Of a stretch of DNA of 64,000 nt, positions 8,314 through 16,633 are shown in pieces. The position numbers were made by a program, and so were the translations under genes. Numbering within the stretch: the stretch's first letter is position 1; each line of letters opens with the position of its first letter. This stretch comes from Vogesella mureinivorans (GTDB lineage Bacteria; Pseudomonadota; Gammaproteobacteria; Burkholderiales; Chromobacteriaceae): the NCBI RefSeq assembly GCF_007644035.1, contig NZ_VMTV02000464.1, forward strand, positions 62,001-126,000, written 5' to 3'. The notes below the pieces were generated by a model. That model had not been told where the DNA came from. It saw only the letters and a list, made by a program, of their open reading frames with translations, and ran no database searches.

Positions 8314-9627
8314 CTAGCTGGCGGGTGGCAGGCGGTGTGGCTGCAGGGTCACGCACAGTCCGCCTTCAGAGCGGTTTTGCCAGTGCACCTGTAGGCCGTG
8401 CAGGTTGGCAATGCGGCCAACGATGGACAGCCCCAGGCCGCTGCCGCTGGCGTCTTGCCCGGCCGGGCGGTAAAAGCGCTCGCCAATGCGGGGCAAGTGC
8501 TCGGCGGCAATGCCGGGGCCGTTGTCTTCTACAAGCAGCTGTTGTGGGCTGACGATCAGCCGCACCTGGCTGCCGGGCGGGCTGTAGCGCACGGCGTTGT
8601 CCAGCAGGTTGCGCAGCAGCAGCTGCAGCAGGCTGGCGTCGCCGTTAGCCTGCGGGCCGTGGCCATCCAGCTGCAGGCTGATGCGGGTGCCGCGCTGCGC
8701 GGCAGCGGCGGCCACCTCGGCCATGGCTTGCTCGGCAATGGCCTGCCACGACAGCGGCGCAAACGGCAGGGTGTGTTGCTGTTCCAGCCTGGCCAGCGCC
8801 AGCAGCTCGTCTACCAGGTGGCTGGCACGGTCTACGCTGGCCAGCACCTTGTCGATGGCAGCGTGGCGGGCGGCCGGGTCGTCCAGCAGCTGCACTAGCT
8901 CGGCCTGCACGCGCAGGCCGGCCAGCGGGCTGCGCAGCTCGTGGGCGGCATCGGCGGTAAAACGGCGCTCGTGCTGCAACGTGCTGGCCACGCGGGCGAT
9001 CAGCTGGTTCATGGCGTCGATCAGCGGGCGGATTTCGGTGGGGACATCAGTCGGCAGCGGGGTGTCGTCGTCGGTGCGGCGCTGCTGCAGCAGCTGGCGG
9101 ATGCTGTCCAGCGGCCGCAGGCCACGGCCCAGCGCCCACCAGATGGCCAGCATGGCGACCGGCAGCACAATGAGCCACAGCAGCTGCGCCAGCAGCAGGC
9201 CGCGCATCAGCTCCCAGCGTTCGCCTTCTTCTTGCGCTACGGCTACCGTACCCTGCTCGCCGCTGTAGTAGTACACGCGCCAGATTTCGTTATGGTGCAG
9301 GCTGGTCACAAAGCCGGTAAAGCCGGGGCGGGGCGATAGCGCCATGCCGTCGCTGTCGGCCACCAGTGGTTTGGCCTGGCTGTCCCAGATGGCTACCGCC
9401 TGGTGGTCGGCACTGTCTGCTTCGTGTAGCTGGCCACGGGTTTGGCTGGCGCGCAGCTGCGGCAGGGTGTGGTAGAGCTGGCGGGCAAACAGCTGCTGCT
9501 GCTCGTCGTACAGCTCGGAGACCTCGTGGTGCGCTAGCAGGCCGACGACGACGCAGGCTAGCAGCCACAGCGGGGTGATGGTTTTCAGCAGGCTGCGGCC
9601 AACCGTGCCGCGCAGGCTGCTGCTCAT
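8314..9627 (-). CDS. Two-component sensor histidine kinase (QseC/PmrB-like)
   Basis: A protein of 437 residues. One membrane helix lies at about residues 13-32, a periplasmic part follows to about 145, and a second helix lies at about 148-168. A HAMP-like linker leads to the H-box ([17 protein letters not shown], phosphorylated His), then the N-box ([11 protein letters not shown]) and the G-boxes ([20 protein letters not shown]). It phosphorylates the response regulator encoded just upstream; the genes overlap by 4 bp. The downstream position relative to cytochrome b561 and PepSY genes is common for QseBC/PmrAB-like systems in Betaproteobacteria. The signal cannot be told. Confidence 0.92.
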   Translation of the reverse strand: MSSSLRGTVGRSLLKTITPLWLLACVVVGLLAHHEVSELYDEQQQLFARQLYHTLPQLRASQTRGQLHEADSADHQAVAIWDSQAKPLVADSDGMALSPRPGFTGFVTSLHHNEIWRVYYYSGEQGTVAVAQEEGERWELMRGLLLAQLLWLIVLPVAMLAIWWALGRGLRPLDSIRQLLQQRRTDDDTPLPTDVPTEIRPLIDAMNQLIARVASTLQHERRFTADAAHELRSPLAGLRVQAELVQLLDDPAARHAAIDKVLASVDRASHLVDELLALARLEQQHTLPFAPLSWQAIAEQAMAEVAAAAAQRGTRISLQLDGHGPQANGDASLLQLLLRNLLDNAVRYSPPGSQVRLIVSPQQLLVEDNGPGIAAEHLPRIGERFYRPAGQDASGSGLGLSIVGRIANLHGLQVHWQNRSEGGLCVTLQPHRLPPAS

Positions 9628-10286
9628 GCCTCGTCACCCAGGGTGTAGCCCAGGCCGCGGCGGGTTTTGATCAGCTCGCTGCCCAGCTTTTTGCGCAGGT
9701 GGTGAATGTGTACTTCTACCGCGTTGCTTTCTACTTCGTGCGCCCAGTCGTACAGTTTTTCTTCGATCTGGGCGCGGCTTAGCACGCGGCCTTTGTTGTT
9801 CAGCAGCAGTTCCAGCAGGGTGAGCTCGCGTGCGGCCAACTCTACCGGCTGGCCGTCCAGCAGCACGCGGCGGGCGGCAGGGTCCAGGCTGATGCGGCCG
9901 TGCTGCAGCAGCGGGCTGGCCTGGCCGCCACGGCGGCGCAGCAGGGCACGCAGGCGCGCGGCCACCTCGCCCAGGGCAAAGGGTTTCACCAGGTAGTCGT
10001 CGCCGCCGCTATCCAGGCCGCGAATGCGGTCGTCTACCGCGTCGCGTGCGGTCAGTATCAGCACCGGCAGGGCGTGGCCGCTGCGGCGCCAGCTGGCCAG
10101 TACGTCCAGGCCGTCTACGCCGGGCAGGCCCAGGTCCAGTATGGCGGCGTCGTAGGGGGCGGCGTCGGGGCCGCGCAGCGCCAGCTTGCCGTCGCGCAGC
10201 CAGTCGCAGCTAAAGCCCAGGGCGGTGAGGCCGGCTTGCAGGCCGTCGCCAATGAGCGGGTCGTCTTCGATAATGAGGATGCGCAT
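9624..10286 (-). CDS. OmpR-family response regulator (QseB/PmrA-like)
   Basis: A protein of 220 residues. The receiver domain (1-115) has the acidic pocket (IIEDD), the phospho-acceptor Asp in AILDLGLPG at about residue 51, and the conserved Lys in YLVKPF. The C-terminal winged helix (125-218) carries [18 protein letters not shown] and [11 protein letters not shown]. It is the cognate partner of the kinase downstream (4-bp overlap). GGAGG precedes the ATG. Targets probably include the cytochrome b561 and PepSY genes next to it, as in related systems, but no binding site was confirmed. Confidence 0.93.
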   Translation of the reverse strand: MRILIIEDDPLIGDGLQAGLTALGFSCDWLRDGKLALRGPDAAPYDAAILDLGLPGVDGLDVLASWRRSGHALPVLILTARDAVDDRIRGLDSGGDDYLVKPFALGEVAARLRALLRRRGGQASPLLQHGRISLDPAARRVLLDGQPVELAARELTLLELLLNNKGRVLSRAQIEEKLYDWAHEVESNAVEVHIHHLRKKLGSELIKTRRGLGYTLGDEA

Positions 10287-10323
10287 GCGGCCTCCGTGGT
10301 TTTATGCCGGCAGTGTACTGCGT

Positions 10324-10866
10324 TCAGCCCCGCCAGGTCTTGTAGCCGGTGATCATGGCGCGGACCAGGTTTACCTTTTCCAGCTTGCCCATCACGATGG
10401 CCGCGGCGGCGTGCAGGCCTACCGCCAGCATCAGGGTATTGGCCAGGCCTTCGTGTAGCTCTTCCAGCCATTCTTCGCCCCAGTAGGTATCGGTGCCCAT
10501 CAGGTAGCCGGTGGCACCCAGTGACAGGACCAGCGCCATCAGCGCCAGCATCATGATGGCACCCAGCGGGTTGTGGCCGTCGCTATGCGGCAGCGTGCCG
10601 CTGCGCAGCTGCTGCAGGTGGTGGTGCAGGCGCGCCGGGGTAGGGAAGAAGCTGGCAAAGCGGGCATGGTGGCTGCCGACAAAGCCCCACACGATGCGTA
10701 TCAGTACCAGGGCGCTGGCGATGTAGCCGGCCCAGCGGTGTGGCGGGTCGCCTTCTTCCAGCAGCAGCAAGTTGGCCAGTACGCAGGCCACCAGGCTCCA
10801 GTGGAACAGGCGTACCAGCGGGTCCCAGATGTATTGGCGGTGCGGTGTGGCAGGCAGGGTGTTCAT
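10324..10866 (-). CDS. Cytochrome b561-family membrane protein
   Basis: A protein of 180 residues with four membrane helices and the Ni,Fe-hydrogenase-type b561 pattern: WDPLVRLFHW near the start with a haem-ligand-type His, a second His in GDPPHRWAGY, and ELHEGLANTLMLAVGLH-like His residues in the later helices. It would shuttle electrons between quinol and a periplasmic or membrane partner. I chose the ATG at 10866 because GGAG lies 6-7 nt upstream; the ATG at 10878 has no such site. It sits between the PepSY gene and the two-component genes on the same strand. Confidence 0.88.
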   Translation of the reverse strand: MNTLPATPHRQYIWDPLVRLFHWSLVACVLANLLLLEEGDPPHRWAGYIASALVLIRIVWGFVGSHHARFASFFPTPARLHHHLQQLRSGTLPHSDGHNPLGAIMMLALMALVLSLGATGYLMGTDTYWGEEWLEELHEGLANTLMLAVGLHAAAAIVMGKLEKVNLVRAMITGYKTWRG

Positions 10867-10888
10867 GACAGGCTCCATAAAATGAAAA

Positions 10889-10912
10889 GCCTGCCGGCAG
10901 GTGCCAGCAGGC
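10889..10912 (-). terminator. Possible weak terminator/attenuator after the PepSY gene
   Basis: On the minus strand GCCTGC (10907-10912) and GCAGGC (10889-10894) can pair and are followed by TTTTCATTTT. The structure lies just before the b561 start, so it would only partly separate the two genes. Confidence 0.35.
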
Positions 10913-10926
10913 CGGGGCAGGGCCGT

Positions 10927-11196
10927 TTAGTCTTCGATGTCGGTTTTTACGGCGGCGCCGCTTACCGGGTCAAAGTAGATTTCTACTTTTTTGCCTTCTT
11001 TGTTTTTGCCGTAGATCTCGTAGCAGTTACCGGACACTTTGAATTTCTTGATCTGGTAGCCCTCGGCGGTCAGCTTTTTCTTGAAGTCGGCTTCTTTCTG
11101 CCATTTGTCTTTTGGCTGGGCCTTGCACTGGGCATCGGCCAGGGCAACGTTGGAGGCAAAGGCGGCGATCAGGGCAACAGCAAACAGTTTTTTCAT
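10927..11196 (-). CDS. Small secreted PepSY-domain protein
   Basis: A protein of 89 residues. A clear signal peptide (MKKLFAVALIAAFASNVALA) is followed by a single PepSY-like domain: a Lys-rich start, KKKLTAEGYQIKKFKV, a Cys pair (about residues 24 and 58) and EIYFDPVSGAAV, which is the family's last strand. It should be periplasmic. Such proteins often sit beside b561 cytochromes and QseBC-like systems and are induced by metals or cationic stress. The substrate or partner is unknown. It is the first gene of the likely PepSY-b561-regulator-kinase block. Confidence 0.85.
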   Translation of the reverse strand: MKKLFAVALIAAFASNVALADAQCKAQPKDKWQKEADFKKKLTAEGYQIKKFKVSGNCYEIYGKNKEGKKVEIYFDPVSGAAVKTDIED

Positions 11197-11318
11197 GGTG
11201 ACGCTCCGTGTAGACCCCTGCGCAGTGCAGGTACAAGGCCATTAAAGCAAGCCAGTCTTAACGTGGGCTTATGCTTGTGGCTTGATAGCTAGTGGGCGTG
11301 AAAAAACCGCCGGTGGCG

Positions 11319-11709
11319 TAATGCCAGTAAGTTAGGCTAATGTGCTTGGCCATCAAGTAGGAGGGCATGAGTGAAGCGCCCCATCCCGTTGGTGCGAGCC
11401 GGGCAAAAGGGTGCACCCCAGGGTTGTGCTGAGCGAATCGAAGATTCGCACGCGCAAGACGCCGATTTGTTTGAGTCCCGAGCCGTTAGCGAGGGGCGAG
11501 TTCGGCGGCGCCTGGGGGGCATCATTTTGCGCGGGGTTTCGAGCAGTCCCGGGTTGCGGGGGAATGAAAAGGGGGTGGCAATCCGCCCCCTTTCCCGTCT
11601 GCCGGGCGGAACCGGCATTTAAGCATCGTCCGCATAGCGGACTCGCAAGCCGCTTTAACGCAACAAACTGCCAGCAAAAAATGCCAATCAGTGTTAACTA
11701 CAGGCATTA
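11319..11709 (-). mobile_element. MITE-like element, copy A (391 bp), inserted in a terminator
   Basis: A non-coding element homologous, in reverse orientation, to 43126-43520. It starts TAATGCCAGTAAGTTAG and ends GTTAACTACAGGCATTA (imperfect terminal inverted repeats). It is flanked by CGCCGGTGGCG (11308-11318) and CGCTGGTGGCG (11710-11720), an 11-bp target duplication with one mismatch. Removing the element restores, on the minus strand, CCGCC-loop-GGCGG followed by six Ts: an intrinsic terminator about 30 bp past the PAP2 stop. Open frames inside (11371-11622, 11411-11752) are not credible genes. An extra module of about 27 bp at 11429-11455 occupies a different place in copy B. Confidence 0.85.
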
Positions 11710-11748
11710 CGCTGGTGGCGGGCGAGTGTCGGGTAGTGCAGCCAGGTG

Positions 11749-12468
11749 CTAGCCGCGGCGGGCGGCCAGGTAGTCGAACACGGCAAAGCCCAGCACGCAT
11801 ACCAGCCACACCACCCAGCCACTCCACAGGTTGTGGCTAAGGAAATGGGCCCCGCGCGCTACCTGGCCCAGGCCCATCAGCATGCCCGCCAGCACGCCGC
11901 CCCACAGCGCCATGCGGGCGCGGGCGGGGTGGCTGGGCTGCCAGTAAAAGTACAGCGCCATCAGGGCAAAGCCGGCCGAGGCGTGGCCGCCGGGAAAGCA
12001 ATGACCGGGGCCGGCGTTCAGCGGTGTCACGGCCAGGGTGGGAAAGTGTTCGGCGCTGCCGCCGTAAGCGGCCATGTCCCACGGGCAGGAGTGGGCGCTG
12101 CGTGCTTTCAGGGTGGATACCGCTGCGCTCGCTAGCATCATCATGCCGGCAGTGTAGGCGCGGCGGCTGTCACGGCGGCGCAGGCCGCTGTAGAGCAGCC
12201 ACAGCGTACAGCCCGCCACGGCGTATTTGGCCAGGCGGTGGTTGAGCCAGTCCAGCCATACGCTGTCCTGCAGGGGGAAGCCCTGCAGTGCCGGGCTGTA
12301 AAACAAGCGGGTGAGGGTGTCGTCCAGCGTGGTGTCGTATTCCAGCAGCAGAAACAGCACAGCCAGCAGCGCCAGGCCCGTTAGCTGTATGGCTGCCCTG
12401 CGCAGCACGGGGAACGTGGTAGCCAGGGCCGCTGCGCCCTGCTGTGGTGTCAGTACATTGCCCTGCAT
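11749..12468 (-). CDS. PAP2-family membrane phosphatase
   Basis: A protein of 239 residues with about six membrane helices. The three PAP2 active-site regions are present but altered: TLKARSAHSCPWD (usual KxxxxxxRP), GHCFPGGHASAGFA (usual PSGH, here PGGH) and RGAHFLSHNLWSG, where the last acidic residue of the usual RxxxxxHxxxD is His. A subfamily of bacterial PAP2 proteins carries this SHNLW form, so it is likely active on lipid phosphates or pyrophosphates at the outer face of the inner membrane. The substrate is not known. Its own terminator appears to be the site entered by the MITE-like copy A. Confidence 0.8.
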   Translation of the reverse strand: MQGNVLTPQQGAAALATTFPVLRRAAIQLTGLALLAVLFLLLEYDTTLDDTLTRLFYSPALQGFPLQDSVWLDWLNHRLAKYAVAGCTLWLLYSGLRRRDSRRAYTAGMMMLASAAVSTLKARSAHSCPWDMAAYGGSAEHFPTLAVTPLNAGPGHCFPGGHASAGFALMALYFYWQPSHPARARMALWGGVLAGMLMGLGQVARGAHFLSHNLWSGWVVWLVCVLGFAVFDYLAARRG

Positions 12469-12560
12469 GGTGGTAACCCGCTATCCGGATAGATAGCGGG
12501 CATGCTGTGCTGCCAAGCTTATGGCGTGCTTAAGCTCGTGCCGCCTGCCTAGATGGCGGC

Positions 12561-13448
12561 TCAGGCCGGCTGTTTGCCCCAGGCTGGCAGGCGCAGCACC
12601 CCCTGGCTGAGGCTGACGCCCAGCAAAATCAGCCCGCCACCCAGCCAGTGGTAGCCGTGGATGGTTTCCCCCAGCGTGACGCTGGCCAGCAGGGCGGTAA
12701 ACAGCGGCAGCAGGTTCATGAAGATTGCCGTGCGGTCGCTGCCCAGCGTCTGGATGCCGCGCATCCAGAAGTAGGCCGCCAGAATGGACGAGGCAATGCC
12801 GGCAAACAGCACCAGTGGCACGCCCGCTGCCGGTATGGCCATGCTCTGCGCCGTGGCCGCGACCGGTATCAGCATCAGCACCGCCAGCACCACCTGCACG
12901 TACAGGTTCAGCCACTGGCCAAACGGCGGCGCCCAGCGCTTGAACAGGATGCCGTACAGCGCATAGCTGGCCGAGCCCAGCAGCATCAGCGCATCGCCCG
13001 TGTTGACGCCGCCCGCCAGCAGCGCCAGCGGCTTACCGGCACCCAGCAGGTACAGCACGCCAGCCAGCGACACCGCGACGCCCGCCGCTGCGCCGGCGCC
13101 GATGCGCTGGCGGAAGACCACGGCATTGAGCAGCAGGCCCAGCAGGGGGATCAGCGCGCAGATCACGCCCATATTGGTGGCGCTGGTCAGGTGGGCGGCG
13201 TAGTAGGCCAGGCACTGGTAGGCCACCATGCCCAGCAGCGCCAGCACGGCAAAGCGCGGCAGCATGGGGCGGATAGCCGGCCACTGCGCGCGTAGCGGCC
13301 GCAGCATCAGCGGGCTGAGCACCAGCAGCGCCACCAGCCAGCGGTAGAACGAAATGGCGGCCGGGTCCAGCACGTTGGCCGCGGCCTTGGATACCACGGT
13401 ATTGGCGGCCCAGATCAGCACCGCCAGCAAGGGGAAAAAGCGTGCCAT
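12561..13448 (-). CDS. DMT-superfamily (EamA) exporter
   Basis: A protein of 295 residues with ten predicted membrane helices arranged as two EamA repeats (about residues 1-135 and 145-290). The second begins near MLLGSASYALYGILFKRW, and IQTLGSDRTAIFMNLLPLF is the usual pattern of the last bundle. Members export amino acids or metabolites; this one cannot be assigned. The ATG at 13448 has GGAG 6 nt upstream and was preferred to one at 13466. It is divergent from the AraC gene by 96 bp, which makes regulation by that protein likely. Confidence 0.87.
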   Translation of the reverse strand: MARFFPLLAVLIWAANTVVSKAAANVLDPAAISFYRWLVALLVLSPLMLRPLRAQWPAIRPMLPRFAVLALLGMVAYQCLAYYAAHLTSATNMGVICALIPLLGLLLNAVVFRQRIGAGAAAGVAVSLAGVLYLLGAGKPLALLAGGVNTGDALMLLGSASYALYGILFKRWAPPFGQWLNLYVQVVLAVLMLIPVAATAQSMAIPAAGVPLVLFAGIASSILAAYFWMRGIQTLGSDRTAIFMNLLPLFTALLASVTLGETIHGYHWLGGGLILLGVSLSQGVLRLPAWGKQPA

Positions 13449-13544
13449 GGCAGGCTCCGTTAGCAAGAATGGCAGCAGTGTAGCGCTGTCCTGTTACTGG
13501 CATATACTGCAAAACAGACAAGCCGATACGCCATTGCCGACAAT

Positions 13545-14339
13545 ATGCCACCTTACCCGTACAGCCCTACCGACTGCAGCCTGCCGCCCCCGGCGCCGCT
13601 GTATTTCCGCCATGAGCAGTTTCTGGCCAATACCGATTTTGAATGGCACGTGCACCCCTGGGGCCAGATCAACCGTATCAGCCTGGGCATACTGGCGCTG
13701 CAGCTGCCGGACCGCACGCTGGCCGCCCCGGCCGAGTACCTGGTGTGGATCCCGGCCGATGTGGCGCACGCCGCGCACATTCGCCAGGCGCTGGACTATG
13801 TGTCGGTGTATGTGGCGCCAGCGTTGGCCGCACAGCTGCCGCCGCAGCCCTGCCTGATACCGCAAACGCCGCTGCTGCGCGCCTTGCTGGATGATTTTTG
13901 CCAGCGCGGCGTCACCGCCATGGTGGACGAATGGGACGCCATGCAGGCGCAGCTGCTGGTGCAGCGCATGGTGCAGGCCGGCAGCCAGGTCGATTACCTG
14001 CCCGATAGCCACGACCGCCTGCTGCGCCCCGTGTTGCAGGCCCTGCGCGCACAGCCGGGCGACAACACCACGCTGGCCAGCTGGGCCGTGCGCGTGCACA
14101 GCACCGAGCGCACGCTGGCGCGGCGCTTTCAGCAGCAGCTCGGCATGAGCTTTGCCGCCTGGCGCAACAGGGTGCGGCTGCTGCAGGCACTGTCCGGGCT
14201 GAAGGCCGGGCGCACCGTGGCCGACATTGCCGCCGAGCTGGGCTACGCCACGCCATCGGCTTTTATCGCCATGTTTGCCCGCCATACCGGCATCACGCCA
14301 GAGCGCTACCGGCGCCAGCTGCTGGCCGGCAGGGCATAA
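13545..14339 (+). CDS. AraC-family transcriptional regulator with N-terminal cupin
   Basis: A protein of 264 residues. The N-terminal part is a small cupin (EWHVHPWGQINRIS, about residues 33-46) that would bind the effector. The C-terminal 100 residues contain two helix-turn-helix units: TTLASWAVRVHSTERTLARR and TVADIAAELGYATPSAFIAM, followed by the family signature ending in GITPERYRRQ. It is divergent from the EamA exporter and most likely regulates it. It ends 6 bp before a hairpin made of two inverted copies of the dispersed motif. Confidence 0.9.
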   Translation: MPPYPYSPTDCSLPPPAPLYFRHEQFLANTDFEWHVHPWGQINRISLGILALQLPDRTLAAPAEYLVWIPADVAHAAHIRQALDYVSVYVAPALAAQLPPQPCLIPQTPLLRALLDDFCQRGVTAMVDEWDAMQAQLLVQRMVQAGSQVDYLPDSHDRLLRPVLQALRAQPGDNTTLASWAVRVHSTERTLARRFQQQLGMSFAAWRNRVRLLQALSGLKAGRTVADIAAELGYATPSAFIAMFARHTGITPERYRRQLLAGRA

Positions 14340-14345
14340 AACGGC

Positions 14346-14374
14346 TGCGGCCAACCTGGGCAAGGTTGGCCGCA
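14346..14374. terminator. Bidirectional hairpin built from two inverted uptake-like motifs
   Basis: TGCGGCCAACCT (14346-14357) and AGGTTGGCCGCA (14363-14374) are exact inverse complements with a 5-nt spacer. The pair lies in the 55-bp gap between the convergent AraC gene and the DUF945 gene, exactly where a two-way terminator is needed. It has no T-run, so termination efficiency is uncertain. In Neisseria, inverted DUS pairs are used this way. Confidence 0.65.
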
Positions 14375-14394
14375 TGGGGCAGGTGTTGCGCGGT

Positions 14395-15819
14395 TTACTG
14401 GCTAAGGGTATCGCCCGGCGCTACGGGCACGGCCTGGTCTATCGGCTCGTCTACTGGCGCACTGGCTTCGTGCGCTGGGGCGCTCTGGGTTGGCTGTTGG
14501 AAGGGCTTGCCGTTTTGCAGCAGCTTGCCGTCGCTCAGGTCAAAGCGGGTTTGCAGCAGCGCGCCGGCCTGTTGCAGGCTGCCGGCGGCCAGCATATTGG
14601 CCACGGTAGTGCGGTAGCCGTGTACCAGCATGTCGCGCTGCGCCTCGGGGGCAAAATCGTTGATCCAGCGTTCGGGCAGGATTTGCGGCCAGCTGATCAG
14701 CGCCTGCAGCGCCAGCTTTTTAGCCAGTGCGGCGTCGCTGCCGGCCAGCTCGGCTTCGCTAGGCGCGCTCAGGCTGGCTTTGAGGTTCAGCGTGCTGTTG
14801 CCTTCCGGGTTGGCCAGCGTGGTCAGCTGGGTAAAGGCAGGGTTGTGCGACAGCATGCGCACCAGCAGCGCGCGGTTGGCCGGGTTGGCCAGCTGGTTGC
14901 CAAAATGGCATTGCAGCATGCCCTGGGTCAGCGCTTGCTTGTTGTAGTCGGCCAGCGCTTTGGCATCCAGCCGGCTCAGGCTGCCCTGGGCGGACAGGTC
15001 GCCCAGCGGTTTGCTGTTGTAGTGCAGGCCCACCCAGCTGCCTTTGCCGTTAATCGCCAGCATGCCGTTTTGCTCGCTGCTTTGCGCGCTGGTTTCCAGC
15101 ACCCCGGCACTAAAGCTGTGCTGGGTGGCGCCCTGGCTGGCGGCAAGCTGCAAGCCGCCAAAGCGCAGGCTTTCCTGGCCCAGCAGCAGGCCGCTGCTAC
15201 TGCGCTGGTACTGGCCTTTGTGCAGCAGGTCCTGGGTGGTGAGCTTGAAACGGCCTTGCGCGTCGCTGACATCGCTGCCGTGCAGCACCAGCTCGTGCTG
15301 CAGCTTTTGCAGGCCCAGGTCGTACTGGAAGGTGGCGTCCAGGCCTTTCCAGTGCAGCAGGTTGCCGTTTTTTTCTGCGCGGAAGCCCGGGCTGCTGATG
15401 CGGGTTTCCATCTGGCCCAGCCAGCCGGCACGGGTATGGATGCTAAGCGGCTGGGCATCGCCAAACAGCTGCTTGATCGGCTCGGCCCAGCTGGCCGGCC
15501 AGATGATGTCGGTACGCACGCCGGGCGATAGCGGGTTGTGCGACACCGTGTTGCGCACGGTAATACCCGGGCGCGTGCCGCCAAACAGCTCGCTGTTGAT
15601 CTCGTTTTCGCAGCCTAGCTGGTAGCTCACGGTTTCCTGGCTCTGCCACAGGCTGTAGGTCTTGCTGCGGCTGATGACTTTCAGCAGCGGGTACTGCGTC
15701 ATGGCCTGGTTTAGCTTGTCCAGCTGCTGGTGGCTGCGCCAGGCGGTATAGGCGCTGGCGCCACTGAAGGTGGCCAGCAGGACGGCACCGGCGGTAAGGG
15801 CTAGGTGGGCGGGCTTCAT
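14395..15819 (-). CDS. DUF945 (YdgA-like) family protein
   Basis: A protein of 474 residues of the YdgA/DUF945 family. An N-terminal membrane anchor or signal (MKPAHLALTAGAVLLATFSG) precedes a large beta-rich periplasmic part. There is a long alternating pattern, and the C-terminal portion ends in a Pro/Ala-rich tail (about residues 445-474). Family members are inner-membrane-anchored periplasmic proteins of poorly known role, sometimes linked to motility or envelope functions. I used the ATG at 15819, ahead of the signal, over the ATG at 15849. Confidence 0.8.
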   Translation of the reverse strand: MKPAHLALTAGAVLLATFSGASAYTAWRSHQQLDKLNQAMTQYPLLKVISRSKTYSLWQSQETVSYQLGCENEINSELFGGTRPGITVRNTVSHNPLSPGVRTDIIWPASWAEPIKQLFGDAQPLSIHTRAGWLGQMETRISSPGFRAEKNGNLLHWKGLDATFQYDLGLQKLQHELVLHGSDVSDAQGRFKLTTQDLLHKGQYQRSSSGLLLGQESLRFGGLQLAASQGATQHSFSAGVLETSAQSSEQNGMLAINGKGSWVGLHYNSKPLGDLSAQGSLSRLDAKALADYNKQALTQGMLQCHFGNQLANPANRALLVRMLSHNPAFTQLTTLANPEGNSTLNLKASLSAPSEAELAGSDAALAKKLALQALISWPQILPERWINDFAPEAQRDMLVHGYRTTVANMLAAGSLQQAGALLQTRFDLSDGKLLQNGKPFQQPTQSAPAHEASAPVDEPIDQAVPVAPGDTLSQ

Positions 15820-15933
15820 GGCGGGGCTCGTGCAAAGGAAAAATGCCACTGTATGGCAACGGAATAGCCCGGGTCAATTTGCCCGCCCCGGGCGCAGCCA
15901 TTACAGTGCGTTTTTATGTTGCGGGAGCGTCGT

Positions 15934-16623
15934 GTGCTGAAAACCATAGCAGGGTGGCTATGCCTGTGCCTGGCGGCGGCCAGCTGGGGGGCAGGGCAGG
16001 CATGTCGTGTCACGGCTATTCATGATGGCGACACGGTAAAGTGCCTGCAAAACTGGCGCGAGCTGACCGTGCGCCTGGGGCAGATCGACGCGCCGGAACA
16101 AGCCCAGCCCTACGGCCAGCGTGCCCGCGCCGCGCTGGCGGCCCGCGTGTTTGGCCGGTCTGTACAGCTGGAACGCCACGAAACCGACAAATACGGCCGC
16201 ATCGTTGGCCGCTTGTGGCTGGACGGCGTAGACATCAACCTGGCCCAGGTGCAGGACGGCTGGGCCTGGGCCTACCGTGATTACCTGAAAGAGCGGCACT
16301 ATATTGCCGCCGAAAACAGCGCCCGCGCCGCCGGGCGCGGCTTGTGGGCAGGTAGCGGCCCGGTGCGCCCGCAAGACTGGCGCCGCGGCAGCCGCCGCGC
16401 CACCTCGTTGCCACCGCCGGATGCCCCCGTTGCGGCCAACCCTGGCCGTGGTGCGCCAGCCAGCCCCGCCAAGCCGGCAGCGGCTTTCCAGTGCGGCAGC
16501 AAAAACCGCTGCAGCCAGATGGCCAACTGTGCCGAGGCGCAGTTTTACCTGCAGCAATGCGGCGTGAAAAAGCTGGACGGCAATCACGACGGCATCCCCT
16601 GCGCGTCGCTATGCCGCCCTTGA
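15934..16623 (+). CDS. Secreted thermonuclease (SNase-like) with C-terminal excalibur domain
   Basis: About 229 residues. A signal peptide (VLKTIAGWLCLCLAAASWGA) is followed by a staphylococcal-nuclease domain: RVTAIHDGDTVKC with the calcium-site Asp, VRLGQIDAPEQAQPYGQRA with the catalytic Arg-type residue, and DKYGRIVGRLWLDGVDIN. A Pro/Ala linker (about 150-190) leads to a Cys-rich excalibur-like end, CSQMANCAEAQFYLQQCG then DGNHDGIPCASLC, a DxDxDGxxCE-type calcium motif with the final Glu replaced by Ala. I chose the GTG at 15934 because GGGAG lies 6 nt upstream; the ATG at 15916 has no ribosome site. Confidence 0.88.
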   Translation: MLKTIAGWLCLCLAAASWGAGQACRVTAIHDGDTVKCLQNWRELTVRLGQIDAPEQAQPYGQRARAALAARVFGRSVQLERHETDKYGRIVGRLWLDGVDINLAQVQDGWAWAYRDYLKERHYIAAENSARAAGRGLWAGSGPVRPQDWRRGSRRATSLPPPDAPVAANPGRGAPASPAKPAAAFQCGSKNRCSQMANCAEAQFYLQQCGVKKLDGNHDGIPCASLCRP

Positions 16624-16633
16624 TGCGCCGTTG

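Noticed and set aside
11371-11752. Open frames in MITE-like copy A that share LSPEPLARGEFGGAWG with frames in copy B (43272-43493).
   Set aside because: The similarity follows from DNA homology; frames differ in start, length and end between copies, and no ribosome site is seen.
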